From contig NYWG01000137.1 of NCBI GenBank assembly GCA_002684915.1, positions 1-33,554 of the forward strand: a DNA stretch of 33,554 nt, read 5' to 3'. Below are positions 1-9,436 of the stretch, piece by piece; position 1 is the stretch's first letter, and every line of letters starts with the position of its first letter. The translations under genes and the position numbers were made by a program. This stretch comes from Verrucomicrobiales bacterium (GTDB lineage: Bacteria > Verrucomicrobiota > Verrucomicrobiia > Limisphaerales > UBA1096). The notes under the pieces were generated by a model that had not been told where the DNA came from, did not search any database, and worked only from the letters and a program-made list of their open reading frames with translations.

Positions 1-738
1 AAAAAGCAATGCCCAATTATTGATACATGGTGGCAAACCGAAACTGGCGGTATCCTTATCTCACCATTACCTGGCGCAACTCCTACAAAACCAGGTTCAG
101 CCACCCTACCATTTTTTGGTGTTAAGCCAGCACTGGTAGATGACGAAGGAAACATAATAGACGGTAATGATGTATCCGGAAATCTTTGCATGCTCGAAAC
201 TTGGCCAGGACAAATGCGAACGGTCTACGGCGATCATCAACGATTTATAGACACCTATTTTTCGAGGTTTCCAGGAAAGTATTTTAGTGGAGACGGTTGC
301 CGACGCGATGAGGACGGATACTACTGGATTACTGGGCGAGTAGACGACGTCATTATTGTAAGCGGCCACAACCTTGGCACAGCAGAAATTGAAGGAGCGA
401 TTGGAGGCCACCAATCGGTTGCAGAAGCTGCCGTTGTCGGCTACCCGCATGATATTAAAGGTAACGCCATATACGCATTTGTTACTCTCAAAACTGGGAA
501 AGAAATTACCGAAACATTAACCAGTGAAATTATTAAACAAGTTCGTGCAGATATTGGACCTCATGCTTCGCCGGAAAAAATACAATTCACTTCAGGCCTA
601 CCCAAGACTAGAAGCGGAAAGATAATGAGAAGAATACTACGCAAGATCGCTGAAGGTGATATTGAAAACATGGGGGACACAAGCACACTAGCTGATCCCG
701 CAGTTGTTGAATCTCTTGTCAATGGGAGGATCAAATAG
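1..738 (+). CDS. acs: Acetyl-CoA synthetase, C-terminal part (5' end outside window)
   Basis: AMP-forming acetate:CoA ligase, which activates acetate to acetyl-CoA. Frame 1 is open from the first base, so the ORF-track start (Met at 190) is internal. The visible 245 residues are the C-terminal ~38% of a ~650-aa family. They begin in the adenylate-binding region with the very conserved '[10 protein letters not shown]', continue through '[12 protein letters not shown]' and the hinge/GRVDDV region, and end with '[11 protein letters not shown]', whose lysine is the acetylation-regulated catalytic lysine of this family. The gene stops at TAG 736-738. The next gene, mdh, lies 279 bp downstream on the same strand, so co-transcription is unclear. 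The acetate released by PhnA at the far end of the window would be a plausible substrate, but the two loci are about 29 kb apart. The identification is very secure. Confidence 0.96.
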   Translation, partial: KKQCPIIDTWWQTETGGILISPLPGATPTKPGSATLPFFGVKPALVDDEGNIIDGNDVSGNLCMLETWPGQMRTVYGDHQRFIDTYFSRFPGKYFSGDGCRRDEDGYYWITGRVDDVIIVSGHNLGTAEIEGAIGGHQSVAEAAVVGYPHDIKGNAIYAFVTLKTGKEITETLTSEIIKQVRADIGPHASPEKIQFTSGLPKTRSGKIMRRILRKIAEGDIENMGDTSTLADPAVVESLVNGRIK

Positions 739-1017
739 ATAACAATAATACAATCTTTAACCAATCAAGCATCACTCAGATCAAGTAGATAATTCTATAA
801 TGATCTACTGCAATAACTGTACTCAACACTTGAAATTCTCAACGGAATAATCGGTAAGTAAATTGAATGCCTAATTTGCCAGCATAAAGAAATCGCACCC
901 GATAACAATGAATCAACTTTCTTTCATAAAGGGAAATCTTTTCACTAACTCATTTATCCAATCGTAAAAACTTGTGGTAAACGTTAGTAAAATCCATACT
1001 CAGCGCCGCTTTTTATA

Positions 1018-2007
1018 ATGAGTAAAGAACCTATTCGTGTTGCAGTAACTGGAGCGGCCGGCCAAATCGGTTACGCGTTATTATTCCGCATTGCCTCCGG
1101 CCAGATGTTCGGCCCAAACCAGCCGGTAATTATCCACATGATCGAAATTGAGCAAGCTCTACCAGCTCTTGAGGGTGTTGCCATGGAGCTGGACGACTGC
1201 GCTTTTCCATTACTTAAAGGCACAGTGGCAACTTCTGATCTAAATAATGGCTTTAATGGTGTTAACTGGGCACTACTTGTAGGCAGTGTGCCGCGTAAGC
1301 AAGGCATGGAGCGTGGTGATTTACTCGGTATCAATGGAAAAATTTTTATTGGTCAAGGCCAAGCAATACAAAAAAACGCCTCAAGTGATATTCAAACGCT
1401 AGTTGTTGGTAATCCATGCAATACAAACTGTCTGATCGCTATGAACAATGCGCCAGATGTTCCACGCGATCGCTGGTTCGCCATGACACGTCTAGACGAA
1501 AATCGAGCAAAGTCTCAATTGGCTCGGAAAGCAGGTGTAGATGTTACAGCTGTAACCAACATGTCTGTTTGGGGCAATCACTCTGCAACTCAGTATCCAG
1601 ACTTTACAAACGCCAAGATTAATGGCGAAGCAGCTACAAATGTGATTAAGGATCAGGAATGGCTCGAAGGTGATTTTCTTAAGACAGTTCAACAGCGCGG
1701 CGCGGCCATTATCAAGGCTAGAGGTGCTTCCAGCGCCGCTAGTGCAGCAAATGCCGTGGTAGACTCTGTTGTATCCGCTGTAAACCCAACCTCCGGAGGC
1801 GACTTTCACAGTCTCTGTCTTTGCTCAGATGGTAGTTATGGAGTTGAAAAAGGGCTGATCTCATCCTTTCCTACCCGTAATGTCGGAGGCCAATTAGACA
1901 TCGTACAAGGACTCCAGCTAAACCCCTTTAGCCAAGGCAAACTTGATGCCACCGTGAACGAACTAAAAGAGGAGCGAGACATGGTTAAAGACCTTCTCTC
2001 AAATTAA
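1018..2007 (+). CDS. mdh: Malate dehydrogenase (NAD-dependent)
   Basis: Interconverts malate and oxaloacetate in the TCA cycle, in the cytosol. The 329 aa match the usual length of the cytosolic-type MDH group. An N-terminal Rossmann loop 'TGAAGQIG' (residues ~11-18) binds NAD. The substrate-binding arginine loop reads '[12 protein letters not shown]' (R93, R99). The catalytic pair is visible as D160 with R163 in '[12 protein letters not shown]', and H188 in 'WGNHSATQ'. The ATG at 1018 gives the expected N-terminus directly before the Rossmann fold, although no clear Shine-Dalgarno precedes it. Only 3 bp separate its TAA from deoC, so the two genes are almost certainly co-transcribed. Confidence 0.96.
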   Translation: MSKEPIRVAVTGAAGQIGYALLFRIASGQMFGPNQPVIIHMIEIEQALPALEGVAMELDDCAFPLLKGTVATSDLNNGFNGVNWALLVGSVPRKQGMERGDLLGINGKIFIGQGQAIQKNASSDIQTLVVGNPCNTNCLIAMNNAPDVPRDRWFAMTRLDENRAKSQLARKAGVDVTAVTNMSVWGNHSATQYPDFTNAKINGEAATNVIKDQEWLEGDFLKTVQQRGAAIIKARGASSAASAANAVVDSVVSAVNPTSGGDFHSLCLCSDGSYGVEKGLISSFPTRNVGGQLDIVQGLQLNPFSQGKLDATVNELKEERDMVKDLLSN

Positions 2008-2010
2008 CCC

Positions 2011-2676
2011 ATGGCCGATCAAGCGGAAACGCAAATCAACAAATATATCGATCATACCTTGTTACGAGCAGATGCCACTGCTCGAGATATCGAAAAACTT
2101 TGCAAGGAAGCCGTTGTAAACGAGCTTTTTGCAGTTTGCATTAGCGGTTGCTGGGTTCAAAACGCTTGGAATCATTTAGGCGAATCCAATGTTTCAATTG
2201 CTACAGTCATCGGATTTCCGTCTGGAGCAACTGATTCAGATGCCAAGCGCTATGAAACCGAGGTAGCAATAGACAATGGAGCACATGAAATTGATCTAAT
2301 GATGAATATTGGAAAATTTCTCGATGGAGATCATCAAGCCATTAGTCGTGAAATTCGAGATGTTATCGATTCTGCAGATGACCGGCGTGTAAAACTTATT
2401 ATTGAAACCGGCTATTTCAATGATGAACAAATTGCTACTGCCTGCAAAATTGCCGTTCAAGCTGAAGCCCACTTCGTCAAAACTAGCTCCGGATTCGGGC
2501 CTGGTGGGGCAACAATTGAACATGTCAAATTAATGCGAGAAACTGTAGGGCAATTCTGCGGAGTGAAGGCTTCAGGAGGAATCCGCGACGCCGAAACCGC
2601 CAGAGCAATGATCGCAGCGGGGGCGACTCGTATTGGCACCTCATCTGGCGCTTCAATTGCAAGCAGCCAATCATAA
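2011..2676 (+). CDS. deoC: Deoxyribose-phosphate aldolase
   Basis: Class I aldolase that splits 2-deoxyribose 5-phosphate into glyceraldehyde 3-phosphate and acetaldehyde during deoxynucleoside catabolism. At 221 aa it is typical of bacterial DeoC. It has the N-terminal 'YIDHTLLRADAT' signature, the catalytic aspartate in 'HEIDLMMNIG' (D95), the Schiff-base lysine in 'FVKTSSGFGPGGAT' (K157) and the second active-site lysine in 'GVKASGGIRD' (K186). All key residues are intact. It follows mdh by 3 bp and is the last gene of that unit. Pairing with mdh is not a standard deo operon, since no deoA, deoB or deoD is visible here. Confidence 0.95.
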   Translation: MADQAETQINKYIDHTLLRADATARDIEKLCKEAVVNELFAVCISGCWVQNAWNHLGESNVSIATVIGFPSGATDSDAKRYETEVAIDNGAHEIDLMMNIGKFLDGDHQAISREIRDVIDSADDRRVKLIIETGYFNDEQIATACKIAVQAEAHFVKTSSGFGPGGATIEHVKLMRETVGQFCGVKASGGIRDAETARAMIAAGATRIGTSSGASIASSQS

Positions 2677-3047
2677 CAGTTTTTCACAAATTATTCGTAT
2701 AATTCCATTAAAATATTAACCGCTTATTCTCAATTAACACGTAATTGTGAATAAAAATAAAAAATTGTGAATACTTTCAGTTTGGAAACCTAGCATCCTT
2801 AGCCTACACTGAGTTAGTAGTTTTAGACCCTTTGCTTGTGAGAAGAATATTCTACACATTCGTTTCAGTATGTAGCCGGTTATTATCAACCCGGAGGCCT
2901 CCTCTTAATCAATCACGACTGATGAGCATGTATCTATCACAAGCTAATAGCAAAACGATCTATAGCCCACGTTTTCAAGAAACTCGAACTCGTCGGAACG
3001 GCAAATATAGTCACATCCGTACTCGCTCTTGATTCCTTTTTTAGCCT
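2677..3047. other. Non-coding gap between convergent genes
   Basis: This 371-bp AT-rich stretch separates deoC (+) from the Y-family polymerase (-); it is the only gene-free stretch above 300 bp in the window. Visible structure: a 6-bp inverted repeat AATTAT-TCGT-ATAATT at 2689-2704 just after the deoC stop; CAATTA-N5-TAATTG at 2731-2747; a direct repeat of ATTGTGAATA at 2744-2753 and 2764-2773; and a perfect 10-bp palindrome GGAGGCCTCC at 2893-2902. None is followed by a convincing T-tract, so no terminator is called. The 66-codon ORF at 2832-3032 (+) starts with TTG, lacks a recognisable domain and is probably chance. Confidence 0.6.
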
Positions 3048-4412
3048 TTAGCCCCCCTCTATACAGTCAATATTCTTAAGGAATCTCTTGGCTTTTTTTG
3101 AATCAAGTCTAATAGGCCCAGTGTGGTTAGCTTCATGTAGGCCAAACGGGCACTTAGCTGGCGATATCTCAGAAGAACCATTTTGGACCCTTAGTGCAAA
3201 CTGAGCACCCGTCATTATGGAATTTTCACCGAACCGGTCCTCAATATGCTGAAATGCATAATCGATTGCACTCCATCGTTCGATATCCGTGGCACCCCAA
3301 AGCATAGGTTGATCTTCGAGTTGCTGTAAGCTCGAAAAAACAAGACAAATTTGACGAATTGATTTTTTTCCACCTAACATTGCTTTCCAATAAAGCTTTT
3401 CCATAATGTCATTAATAACAGTATTTCGGAATTGTGGATGCTTAAACCTATGCTTAGAAGAAACACGCTGAAAGTCGTTAAAACGAATACTAACAAACAG
3501 TTCTCTTACTTGTAATCCTTCACGGCGAATCTGACCAGTCAACCGTGAAGCCTCACTGAGAAGAAAAATTAATCCAGCATTATAATCCGGCTCATCAACC
3601 GGGAGTGTAGTACTACTGGAAATTGTAGTGCGGCATTGTTCCTTAACCTCAATCGGTTCAACCCACTCTCCTCTAGAAAACAGCCACAATTGATGTCCCC
3701 AAACACCAAACCGCTTCCTCAAAAGAATCGATGACATGCGAGCAACATCGTCAAAAGTATGTGCGCCGAGTGCTGCAAGTGCACGTTCACGACGTCTACC
3801 ACAACCGGCTAATTCGCTCAACAATCGCTCAGAAAGAAACTCTCGTTCACACCCAACTGGAATTTCTAAAAATCCCGGTTTAACTGCACTAGTGGCGAGT
3901 TTAGCTGCCCACATCGACGAACCCAACCCGGCGGAGACTGGAACACCAATTGTACGTTCGATTTCTGAACGCAATCTATTTACATAGCAATCCGCGATTC
4001 GCTTACGCCAAACAAATCGCTCCATCCCTGTAAGATCAAGAAATCCCTCATCAATCGATGCTGGTAACAAAGTCGGAGTGTAACGTTCCATAACACGAAA
4101 CATATCACGGGATATACGACGATAATCATCATAATTAGGACGAGCTAGAACTCCATGAGGGCAAAGACGCTTAGCCTCAAAACAGGCTGTGCCCGTATTA
4201 ATGCCATAACTCTTAGCCAAACGATTAGCCGCGATCACAATACCATCACCAGTTCGACCTCCCCCAACCCATACTGGCCTGCCAGAAAGAGAGGCATCCA
4301 TCGCCACTTCACAACTGGCAAAAAATGTATCGCCATCAACATGCAAGATTCTAATTGGAGGAGCCTTGATCAAAGTAAACCTCAGTGTTCCAATCCTCCA
4401 GATTCCCGTCAA
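3048..4412 (-). CDS. dinB: Y-family translesion DNA polymerase (DinB/Pol IV-like)
   Basis: Error-prone lesion-bypass polymerase of the UmuC/DinB family. The palm metal ligands are present: 'LHVDGDTFFASCE' (D26, followed by the FF steric-gate pair) and 'PASIDEGFLDLTG' (D121/E122). The helix-hairpin-helix region around residues 195-240 is followed by a divergent little-finger domain. It is more divergent than textbook DinB: 'IVIAANRLAKSYGI' replaces the usual STCSYEAR-type stretch, and no C-terminal clamp-binding motif is evident. The track start is a TTG at 4412. An internal TTG at 4373 has GAGG six bases upstream and would give a 441-aa protein beginning just before the first motif, so I prefer it. 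It follows the DUF1549/DUF1553 gene by about 30-70 bp depending on the start. Family is sure; exact subtype is less so. Confidence 0.85.
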   Translation of the reverse strand: MTGIWRIGTLRFTLIKAPPIRILHVDGDTFFASCEVAMDASLSGRPVWVGGGRTGDGIVIAANRLAKSYGINTGTACFEAKRLCPHGVLARPNYDDYRRISRDMFRVMERYTPTLLPASIDEGFLDLTGMERFVWRKRIADCYVNRLRSEIERTIGVPVSAGLGSSMWAAKLATSAVKPGFLEIPVGCEREFLSERLLSELAGCGRRRERALAALGAHTFDDVARMSSILLRKRFGVWGHQLWLFSRGEWVEPIEVKEQCRTTISSSTTLPVDEPDYNAGLIFLLSEASRLTGQIRREGLQVRELFVSIRFNDFQRVSSKHRFKHPQFRNTVINDIMEKLYWKAMLGGKKSIRQICLVFSSLQQLEDQPMLWGATDIERWSAIDYAFQHIEDRFGENSIMTGAQFALRVQNGSSEISPAKCPFGLHEANHTGPIRLDSKKAKRFLKNIDCIEGG

Positions 4413-4442
4413 TTCGAGATTACTAAACGAGACAAATTGGCG

Positions 4443-7400
4443 CTACTCACGAGTAACAGTTTCATCAAGATTGAGGATTACTCTAGCGAGTGAAATAAAA
4501 GCAGCCAATTGCGGAGTAGCATCACTCTTACCTGTAATCTTTCTTTCACTCTGTGGAGTCGCAATGATTAGTTTTTCCTGGTTCTTGTAAAAATTAATTA
4601 AGCGATCAATTTCCATATTAGTGACTTGACGAGAAACACAACGCTCAAAACCATATTTTATTTTATGTCGGAGACTGCCAATTCGATCACTCATTAATCG
4701 TCCGAGCGCTTGAGCTGATTCAAAAAACACCGGATCATTCAATAGAGTCAAAGCCTGCAGAGGAGTATTAGATTTTTCACGACGCATACAAGCAACCGAA
4801 GTGTCATTAGCATCAAAAGTAGCAAGCATTGGATATGGCACTGTTCGCTGGGCATGAATATAAATTCCACGACGGTATTTATTTTCCCCAGTGCTGGCTT
4901 TCCACTGAACAGAGTTAGCATAGCCTAGAGCGGCAATGTCAGACGGCAGAGGAGGTTTTATACTAGGCCCATATTTACGAAAACTTAGCAACCCTGCAGC
5001 GTAAAGCTGAACATCACGTACTCCTTCCGCACTTAAACGAAATCTGTTTTGCCTTGCTAACCAACGATTATCAGGATCAAGGGTTTGAAGATCCCTCCGC
5101 ATTACAGAGGATTGCTGATAGGTCGATGAGGAAACTATAGTTCTAATAATTTCTTTCCGACTCCAATTAAGCTGCTGCAACTCATTAGCAAGCCAATCGA
5201 GCAACTTGGGGTGAGATGGCAGATCACCACGAACGCCAAAGTCATCAACAGTTTTTACTAGGCCACTGCCGAAAAGGTTTTGCCAAATATAGTTAACTGA
5301 AACTCTTCCTGTGATTGGATTCTCTGAATCAAAAATCCACTTTGCAAACTCAAGACGATTAGCTTTATTAACTTTTTTAAAAGGGTGAAGCACCGAAAGC
5401 GTACCAGGCTTCACTTCAGAAGCCTTGCGCAAGAAATCACCACGTATATGGATATAAGTCTTACGTTTTTTTGACTGTTCAACGACTACATTAGCTTTTG
5501 GACCAGGATATTTAGGGGAAAGTTTGGCATGCTCATTGAGTTTTTTTTGCAAACCTTTGGCATATTCATCAAAATTATTCTGAAACCATTTTTGAACTAA
5601 AACGCTTTGCTCTTCGCTACGATCGGTAGCCGAAACATCAAGCGCAGTAACAACATTATCAGGAATATCAGTGAAAATTGTAGGGGAAATAGATTCAGAA
5701 ATCTCCAACTTTAAACCGCCCAAAGTATGTTTCTTTCCATGAGATTGAACTATAGTAATTTTAATTTTAGCATCATTTGGCACTGATATTGGCTGACTGG
5801 AAAACACAGCAAAATTATCCTGATTCATTTTTGGCGAAACTGCCCAACCAGACTCAGAACCAATTTTACCGTCGATAGCCTTGCTTACATCAAAATTATT
5901 TTGGGAATGTGTAGCTTTTGCATCCGTAAATGAAATTGGTTTAGTTTTACCATCTGACATTAGCAACTCAGCCTTAAATTGATTCACAACAAAATTTCCA
6001 TTATCCGCACGACCAGCACCATTTTCATTCACTTTTAAAGCAGTCATTCGAAATCCAGTGATTTTCTTTAAACTTGTTTTGCCAACAAAAGTGTATGTGG
6101 CTATATCAGGATTTCCTCCTGTAGCTTTAATGACTCCTTTACTATCAACAGAGAGGTTAACATCATCAGTAGATGAGATTGTTTTAATCTGAAACGGTAA
6201 CCATTCTGGTATATTCGGGCTATAATCTCTTTCCCACTCAATTTGCTTCGCAGGTGATTCATTTTTCAAATATAGAGCCAGATCCAATTCAATTTGCTCC
6301 TTAATTTTGCTCCAATCTGCTTTAACTTTATTGAAATTACTAAGTTCATCATCATTAGGAACCTGTATCGAATGATCACTAGAAGTGTTAAAAAAAGCCA
6401 TCATCTCGTAGAATTCTCGCTGCGTAATCGGATCATACTTATGCGTATGGCACTCTGCACAACCAATGGTCAGTCCGAGCCAAATTGAACTAGCTGTACT
6501 TAACCTGTCGACTACCGCTTTTATTCGGAATTCCTCTTGATCAGTACCACCTTCAGTATTACGTAGAGTGTTTCGATGAAACCCGGTTGCTAATTTTTCA
6601 CCAACTCCTGCTCCCGGCAGCATATCACCAGCAATTTGGTTAATAGAAAATTGGTCATAAGGAATATCACTGTTAATAGCCTCAATCACCCAGTCACGCC
6701 AAACCCATGCATTAGGACGCACATTATCCTTTTCGTATCCATCACTATCAGCATAACGCGCCTTATCTAGCCAGAAACGACCCCAATGCTCCCCATAGGC
6801 ATCCGATGCAAGCATACGGTCAACCAATTGAATATAGGAATTCGGCGAGTCATCCTGTAGAAATTCTCGCATCTGATCAGCACTAGGTGGAATCCCTAGC
6901 AAATCAAAACTCAGACGCCTAATAAGCATAGCCTTATCCCCGCGAGGTGATGGATCAATCCCTTCTTTTTCGAGTTTGGCTAGAACAAAATTATCTATAG
7001 AATTCTTAGGCCATGCAGTATTCCTAATTGACGGTGGAACGGTACGTTTTGGGCTTTGAAATGACCAATGTTTAGGTCGCACCTCCATAAGTTCATCAGC
7101 CAATACAGCTGGCCATATAGCCCCGGCATCAATCCAATTCTTAATAGCAGCTATGGATTCAGTTGAAATCAACTCACCTTTAGGAGGCATCTGTTTACCA
7201 TCATCAATTTTTGAAATAAGCCTATAGAGAGAACTTTTTGAACTATCGCCAGCTATAATAACAGGACCAGTATCTCCACCAAGCATAGCCTCACGTCGAC
7301 GATCCAGCCTCAATCCCCCTTTACGCTTATTTGGACCATGACAATTGAAACAATTTTCACGAAGGACTGGATAAACCGTTTCACTGAAAAGATCACTTCG

Positions 7401-7475
7401 ACCTTTATTCAAGCCCAAAAACAGCACCACAAAAACACAGAAAAATACTTTCGATTTCGGGATCAAGACAACCAA
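4443..7475 (-). CDS. Secreted DUF1549/DUF1553 protein with cytochrome c-like N-terminus (PSCyt1/PSD1)
   Basis: A large (1010 aa) exported protein of the Planctomycetes/Verrucomicrobia PSCyt1-DUF1549-DUF1553 architecture; its biochemical role is unknown. A hydrophobic signal segment ('VFFCVFVVLFLGL') precedes a heme-type site 'NCFNCHGP' (C42-H46) with the downstream 'DGKQMPPKGEL' methionine-ligand region. DUF1549 follows (~155-365) and contains a second CxxCH, 'GCAECHTHKYDP' (C339-H343). A beta-rich insert spans ~410-640. DUF1553 (~690-1000) ends with the family-typical 'ILNLDETVTRE', so the protein is complete. The assigned start is TTG (7475). These genes normally sit next to a DUF1501 partner, but none is present here: upstream is ggt and downstream a DNA polymerase. 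Confidence 0.93.
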   Translation of the reverse strand: MVVLIPKSKVFFCVFVVLFLGLNKGRSDLFSETVYPVLRENCFNCHGPNKRKGGLRLDRRREAMLGGDTGPVIIAGDSSKSSLYRLISKIDDGKQMPPKGELISTESIAAIKNWIDAGAIWPAVLADELMEVRPKHWSFQSPKRTVPPSIRNTAWPKNSIDNFVLAKLEKEGIDPSPRGDKAMLIRRLSFDLLGIPPSADQMREFLQDDSPNSYIQLVDRMLASDAYGEHWGRFWLDKARYADSDGYEKDNVRPNAWVWRDWVIEAINSDIPYDQFSINQIAGDMLPGAGVGEKLATGFHRNTLRNTEGGTDQEEFRIKAVVDRLSTASSIWLGLTIGCAECHTHKYDPITQREFYEMMAFFNTSSDHSIQVPNDDELSNFNKVKADWSKIKEQIELDLALYLKNESPAKQIEWERDYSPNIPEWLPFQIKTISSTDDVNLSVDSKGVIKATGGNPDIATYTFVGKTSLKKITGFRMTALKVNENGAGRADNGNFVVNQFKAELLMSDGKTKPISFTDAKATHSQNNFDVSKAIDGKIGSESGWAVSPKMNQDNFAVFSSQPISVPNDAKIKITIVQSHGKKHTLGGLKLEISESISPTIFTDIPDNVVTALDVSATDRSEEQSVLVQKWFQNNFDEYAKGLQKKLNEHAKLSPKYPGPKANVVVEQSKKRKTYIHIRGDFLRKASEVKPGTLSVLHPFKKVNKANRLEFAKWIFDSENPITGRVSVNYIWQNLFGSGLVKTVDDFGVRGDLPSHPKLLDWLANELQQLNWSRKEIIRTIVSSSTYQQSSVMRRDLQTLDPDNRWLARQNRFRLSAEGVRDVQLYAAGLLSFRKYGPSIKPPLPSDIAALGYANSVQWKASTGENKYRRGIYIHAQRTVPYPMLATFDANDTSVACMRREKSNTPLQALTLLNDPVFFESAQALGRLMSDRIGSLRHKIKYGFERCVSRQVTNMEIDRLINFYKNQEKLIIATPQSERKITGKSDATPQLAAFISLARVILNLDETVTRE

Positions 7476-7518
7476 AAATTAATAACTAAATCAGAAGAAA
7501 TCCACTATTATTTGCGGC

Positions 7519-9255
7519 TTAATTAAAAATCGAAAAAACGCCTCGACCCCTTGGATCAGCTGAACCAATAAAAGCTCCCATAGAGTTTTGACCAATTGCC
7601 TGGGCTGCCCCTATAGAGTTAATCAACTTAACTTTGTGCCCACGTTCAACCAATGAATCTATACATTTTCGATCAAGAGACTTCTCTACAAGTAATTGAT
7701 TTGGTTTCCACTGATGATGGAACCTTACTTGCCCAAGCGCTTGATCCGGTGCCATTCCATGATCAATAATATTTATAATTGCAAGCACTGCCTGCGAAAT
7801 GATAGTTGGCCCACCTGCTGCTCCCACAGAAAAGATGGGGTTTCCATCCTTTAACACAATTGTTGGACTCATACTGGAAAGCGGTCGTTTACCAGGTGCC
7901 ACTGCATTGGCTTCTGCCCCAACTAATCCAAATGCATTAGGAACTCCCGGCTGAGCAGAAAAGTCATCCATCTCATTGTTCATTACTATGCCAGTGCCTG
8001 GGATAACCACTCCAGAACCAAAAGTCGTATTGATCGTCGCAGTACAAGCTACCCACCAGCCGTCTGAATCGGCTGCTGAAAAATGAGTAGTATGTTTACC
8101 AAACAAATCCTTATCGGCATCCAAAGGTGTCGAATGAGCATCAACCCGAGCCACCTTTTTAGGGTTTATTTTTTTTGCGAGTATACGGGCATATTTTTTC
8201 GATGCTAAACCTTTTGGGACAGAAACAAAATCGGCATCACCAAGCCAATATGACCGGTCTGCAAACGCTAAACGCATTGCCTCTGTAACAATATGAACAA
8301 AATCGGCAGAATCAGGAGCCATAGAAAACAGATCAAAATTCTCAAGAATATTGAGGATTTGAGCTACATGAACCCCTCCTGAACTTGGTGGAGGATAACC
8401 AATTATCTCATGATTACGATAGACCGTTCGAACTGGTTTACGCTGTTTAACCTCATAACGAGTAAAGTCTTCTTGAATAATTAGACCGCCATTTCCAGCC
8501 ATCCAATTTTCCGTTTTTAATGCAAACTCGCCTTTATAAAACCAATCGACAGAATAGCTTGCAATGTTTCGATACGATCTTGCCAAATCAGCTTGCTTAA
8601 GTCTGTGTCCAATTGGCCAAGGGGTTTGATTATCATCAAGAAAGATATTTGCACTATCTGGGAAAAGTCGCAGTTTATCCACAACTTGATCAAGTCGACG
8701 TAAATATGAAGCATCAAGTACAAAGCCTTCATCAGCAATTGTCGCAGCCTCCATTAAATGCTTCGAAAGAACAAGTTTTCCGTATTTACTAATCACAAGA
8801 TTATATGCTGCCAAAGCACCTGGCACACCAATAGCCAATGAACCTGTCTGACTCAAATCAGGCTTAGCACGACCATCACGTAAATACATATTACGACTAG
8901 CTTTAAGAGGAGCAGCTTCACGTCCGTCTATAGCAATAAACTCGCCATCAGGCTTACGAATCAACATGAAACAACCTCCACCAATACCAGAATTAAAACC
9001 GTCCACTACTCCCAACGTTAGTGCAGAAGCAACGGCTGCATCAACTGCGTTTCCTCCTTCTTTAAAAGCTTTTTCTGCTGCTTTAGTTGCTAATGGATGA
9101 ACCGTGACAACCGCAAGGGCCTTATCATCAGAATGACAGAAGGGGAAAATAAACAACGAAATCACGAGAGCAAGAATCACCATAGCCAAAGAAGAATTTT
9201 TTACGGCATAATAGGCTTGAGACCCAGCTGCTCTTTTTTTTGAACGAACTATCAT
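7519..9255 (-). CDS. ggt: Gamma-glutamyltransferase (glutathione hydrolase)
   Basis: Periplasmic N-terminal-nucleophile hydrolase that removes or transfers the gamma-glutamyl group of glutathione and related amides. The 578 aa match the family proenzyme. A membrane/signal segment at ~23-41 precedes the large subunit, which carries 'GGNAVDAAVAS', 'GIGGGCFMLIR' and the substrate-binding arginine in 'AIDGREAAP' (R112). Autocleavage should occur before T389 in 'KHTTHFSAAD', creating the small subunit with 'PLSSMSPTIV' and 'GAAGGPTIISQ'. All catalytic elements are intact. It begins at ATG 9255 without a clear Shine-Dalgarno and is followed after 43 bp by the DUF1549/DUF1553 gene on the same strand. 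A 181-bp divergent intergenic region separates it from the ankyrin lipoprotein gene. Confidence 0.95.
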   Translation of the reverse strand: MIVRSKKRAAGSQAYYAVKNSSLAMVILALVISLFIFPFCHSDDKALAVVTVHPLATKAAEKAFKEGGNAVDAAVASALTLGVVDGFNSGIGGGCFMLIRKPDGEFIAIDGREAAPLKASRNMYLRDGRAKPDLSQTGSLAIGVPGALAAYNLVISKYGKLVLSKHLMEAATIADEGFVLDASYLRRLDQVVDKLRLFPDSANIFLDDNQTPWPIGHRLKQADLARSYRNIASYSVDWFYKGEFALKTENWMAGNGGLIIQEDFTRYEVKQRKPVRTVYRNHEIIGYPPPSSGGVHVAQILNILENFDLFSMAPDSADFVHIVTEAMRLAFADRSYWLGDADFVSVPKGLASKKYARILAKKINPKKVARVDAHSTPLDADKDLFGKHTTHFSAADSDGWWVACTATINTTFGSGVVIPGTGIVMNNEMDDFSAQPGVPNAFGLVGAEANAVAPGKRPLSSMSPTIVLKDGNPIFSVGAAGGPTIISQAVLAIINIIDHGMAPDQALGQVRFHHQWKPNQLLVEKSLDRKCIDSLVERGHKVKLINSIGAAQAIGQNSMGAFIGSADPRGRGVFSIFN

Positions 9256-9436
9256 ATTTTAAACGTTATTAATAATTACAGAATCCCATGCAAAAACTTT
9301 AGATAAATAAAACATCTTAGCCAAGAAAGGATTATAAAACTTATAAAGCCAAATAATAAATTGCTACCTAATAAAAAATATAAATAGTGTTGGACAGTTA
9401 TTAATTGCAAGTTAGCTTCCTCAAACAATTAATCTT

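Noticed and set aside
784-809. AGTAGAT-N12-ATCTACT inverted repeat after acs
   Set aside because: No T-tract follows and the loop is long; too weak to call as the acs terminator.
2919-2926. CTGATGAG, the hammerhead ribozyme core motif
   Set aside because: No matching stem II with a following CGAAA and no cleavable stem arrangement could be found around it.
2832-3032. 66-codon plus-strand ORF in the deoC-polymerase gap
   Set aside because: TTG start, no Shine-Dalgarno, no recognisable domain and an Arg/Ser-rich composition typical of chance ORFs; not called as a gene.
9401-9415. TTAATTGCAAG shared between the ggt and ThuA upstream regions
   Set aside because: An 11-bp AT-rich match between two sites is expected by chance in 33 kb, and the positions relative to the genes differ.
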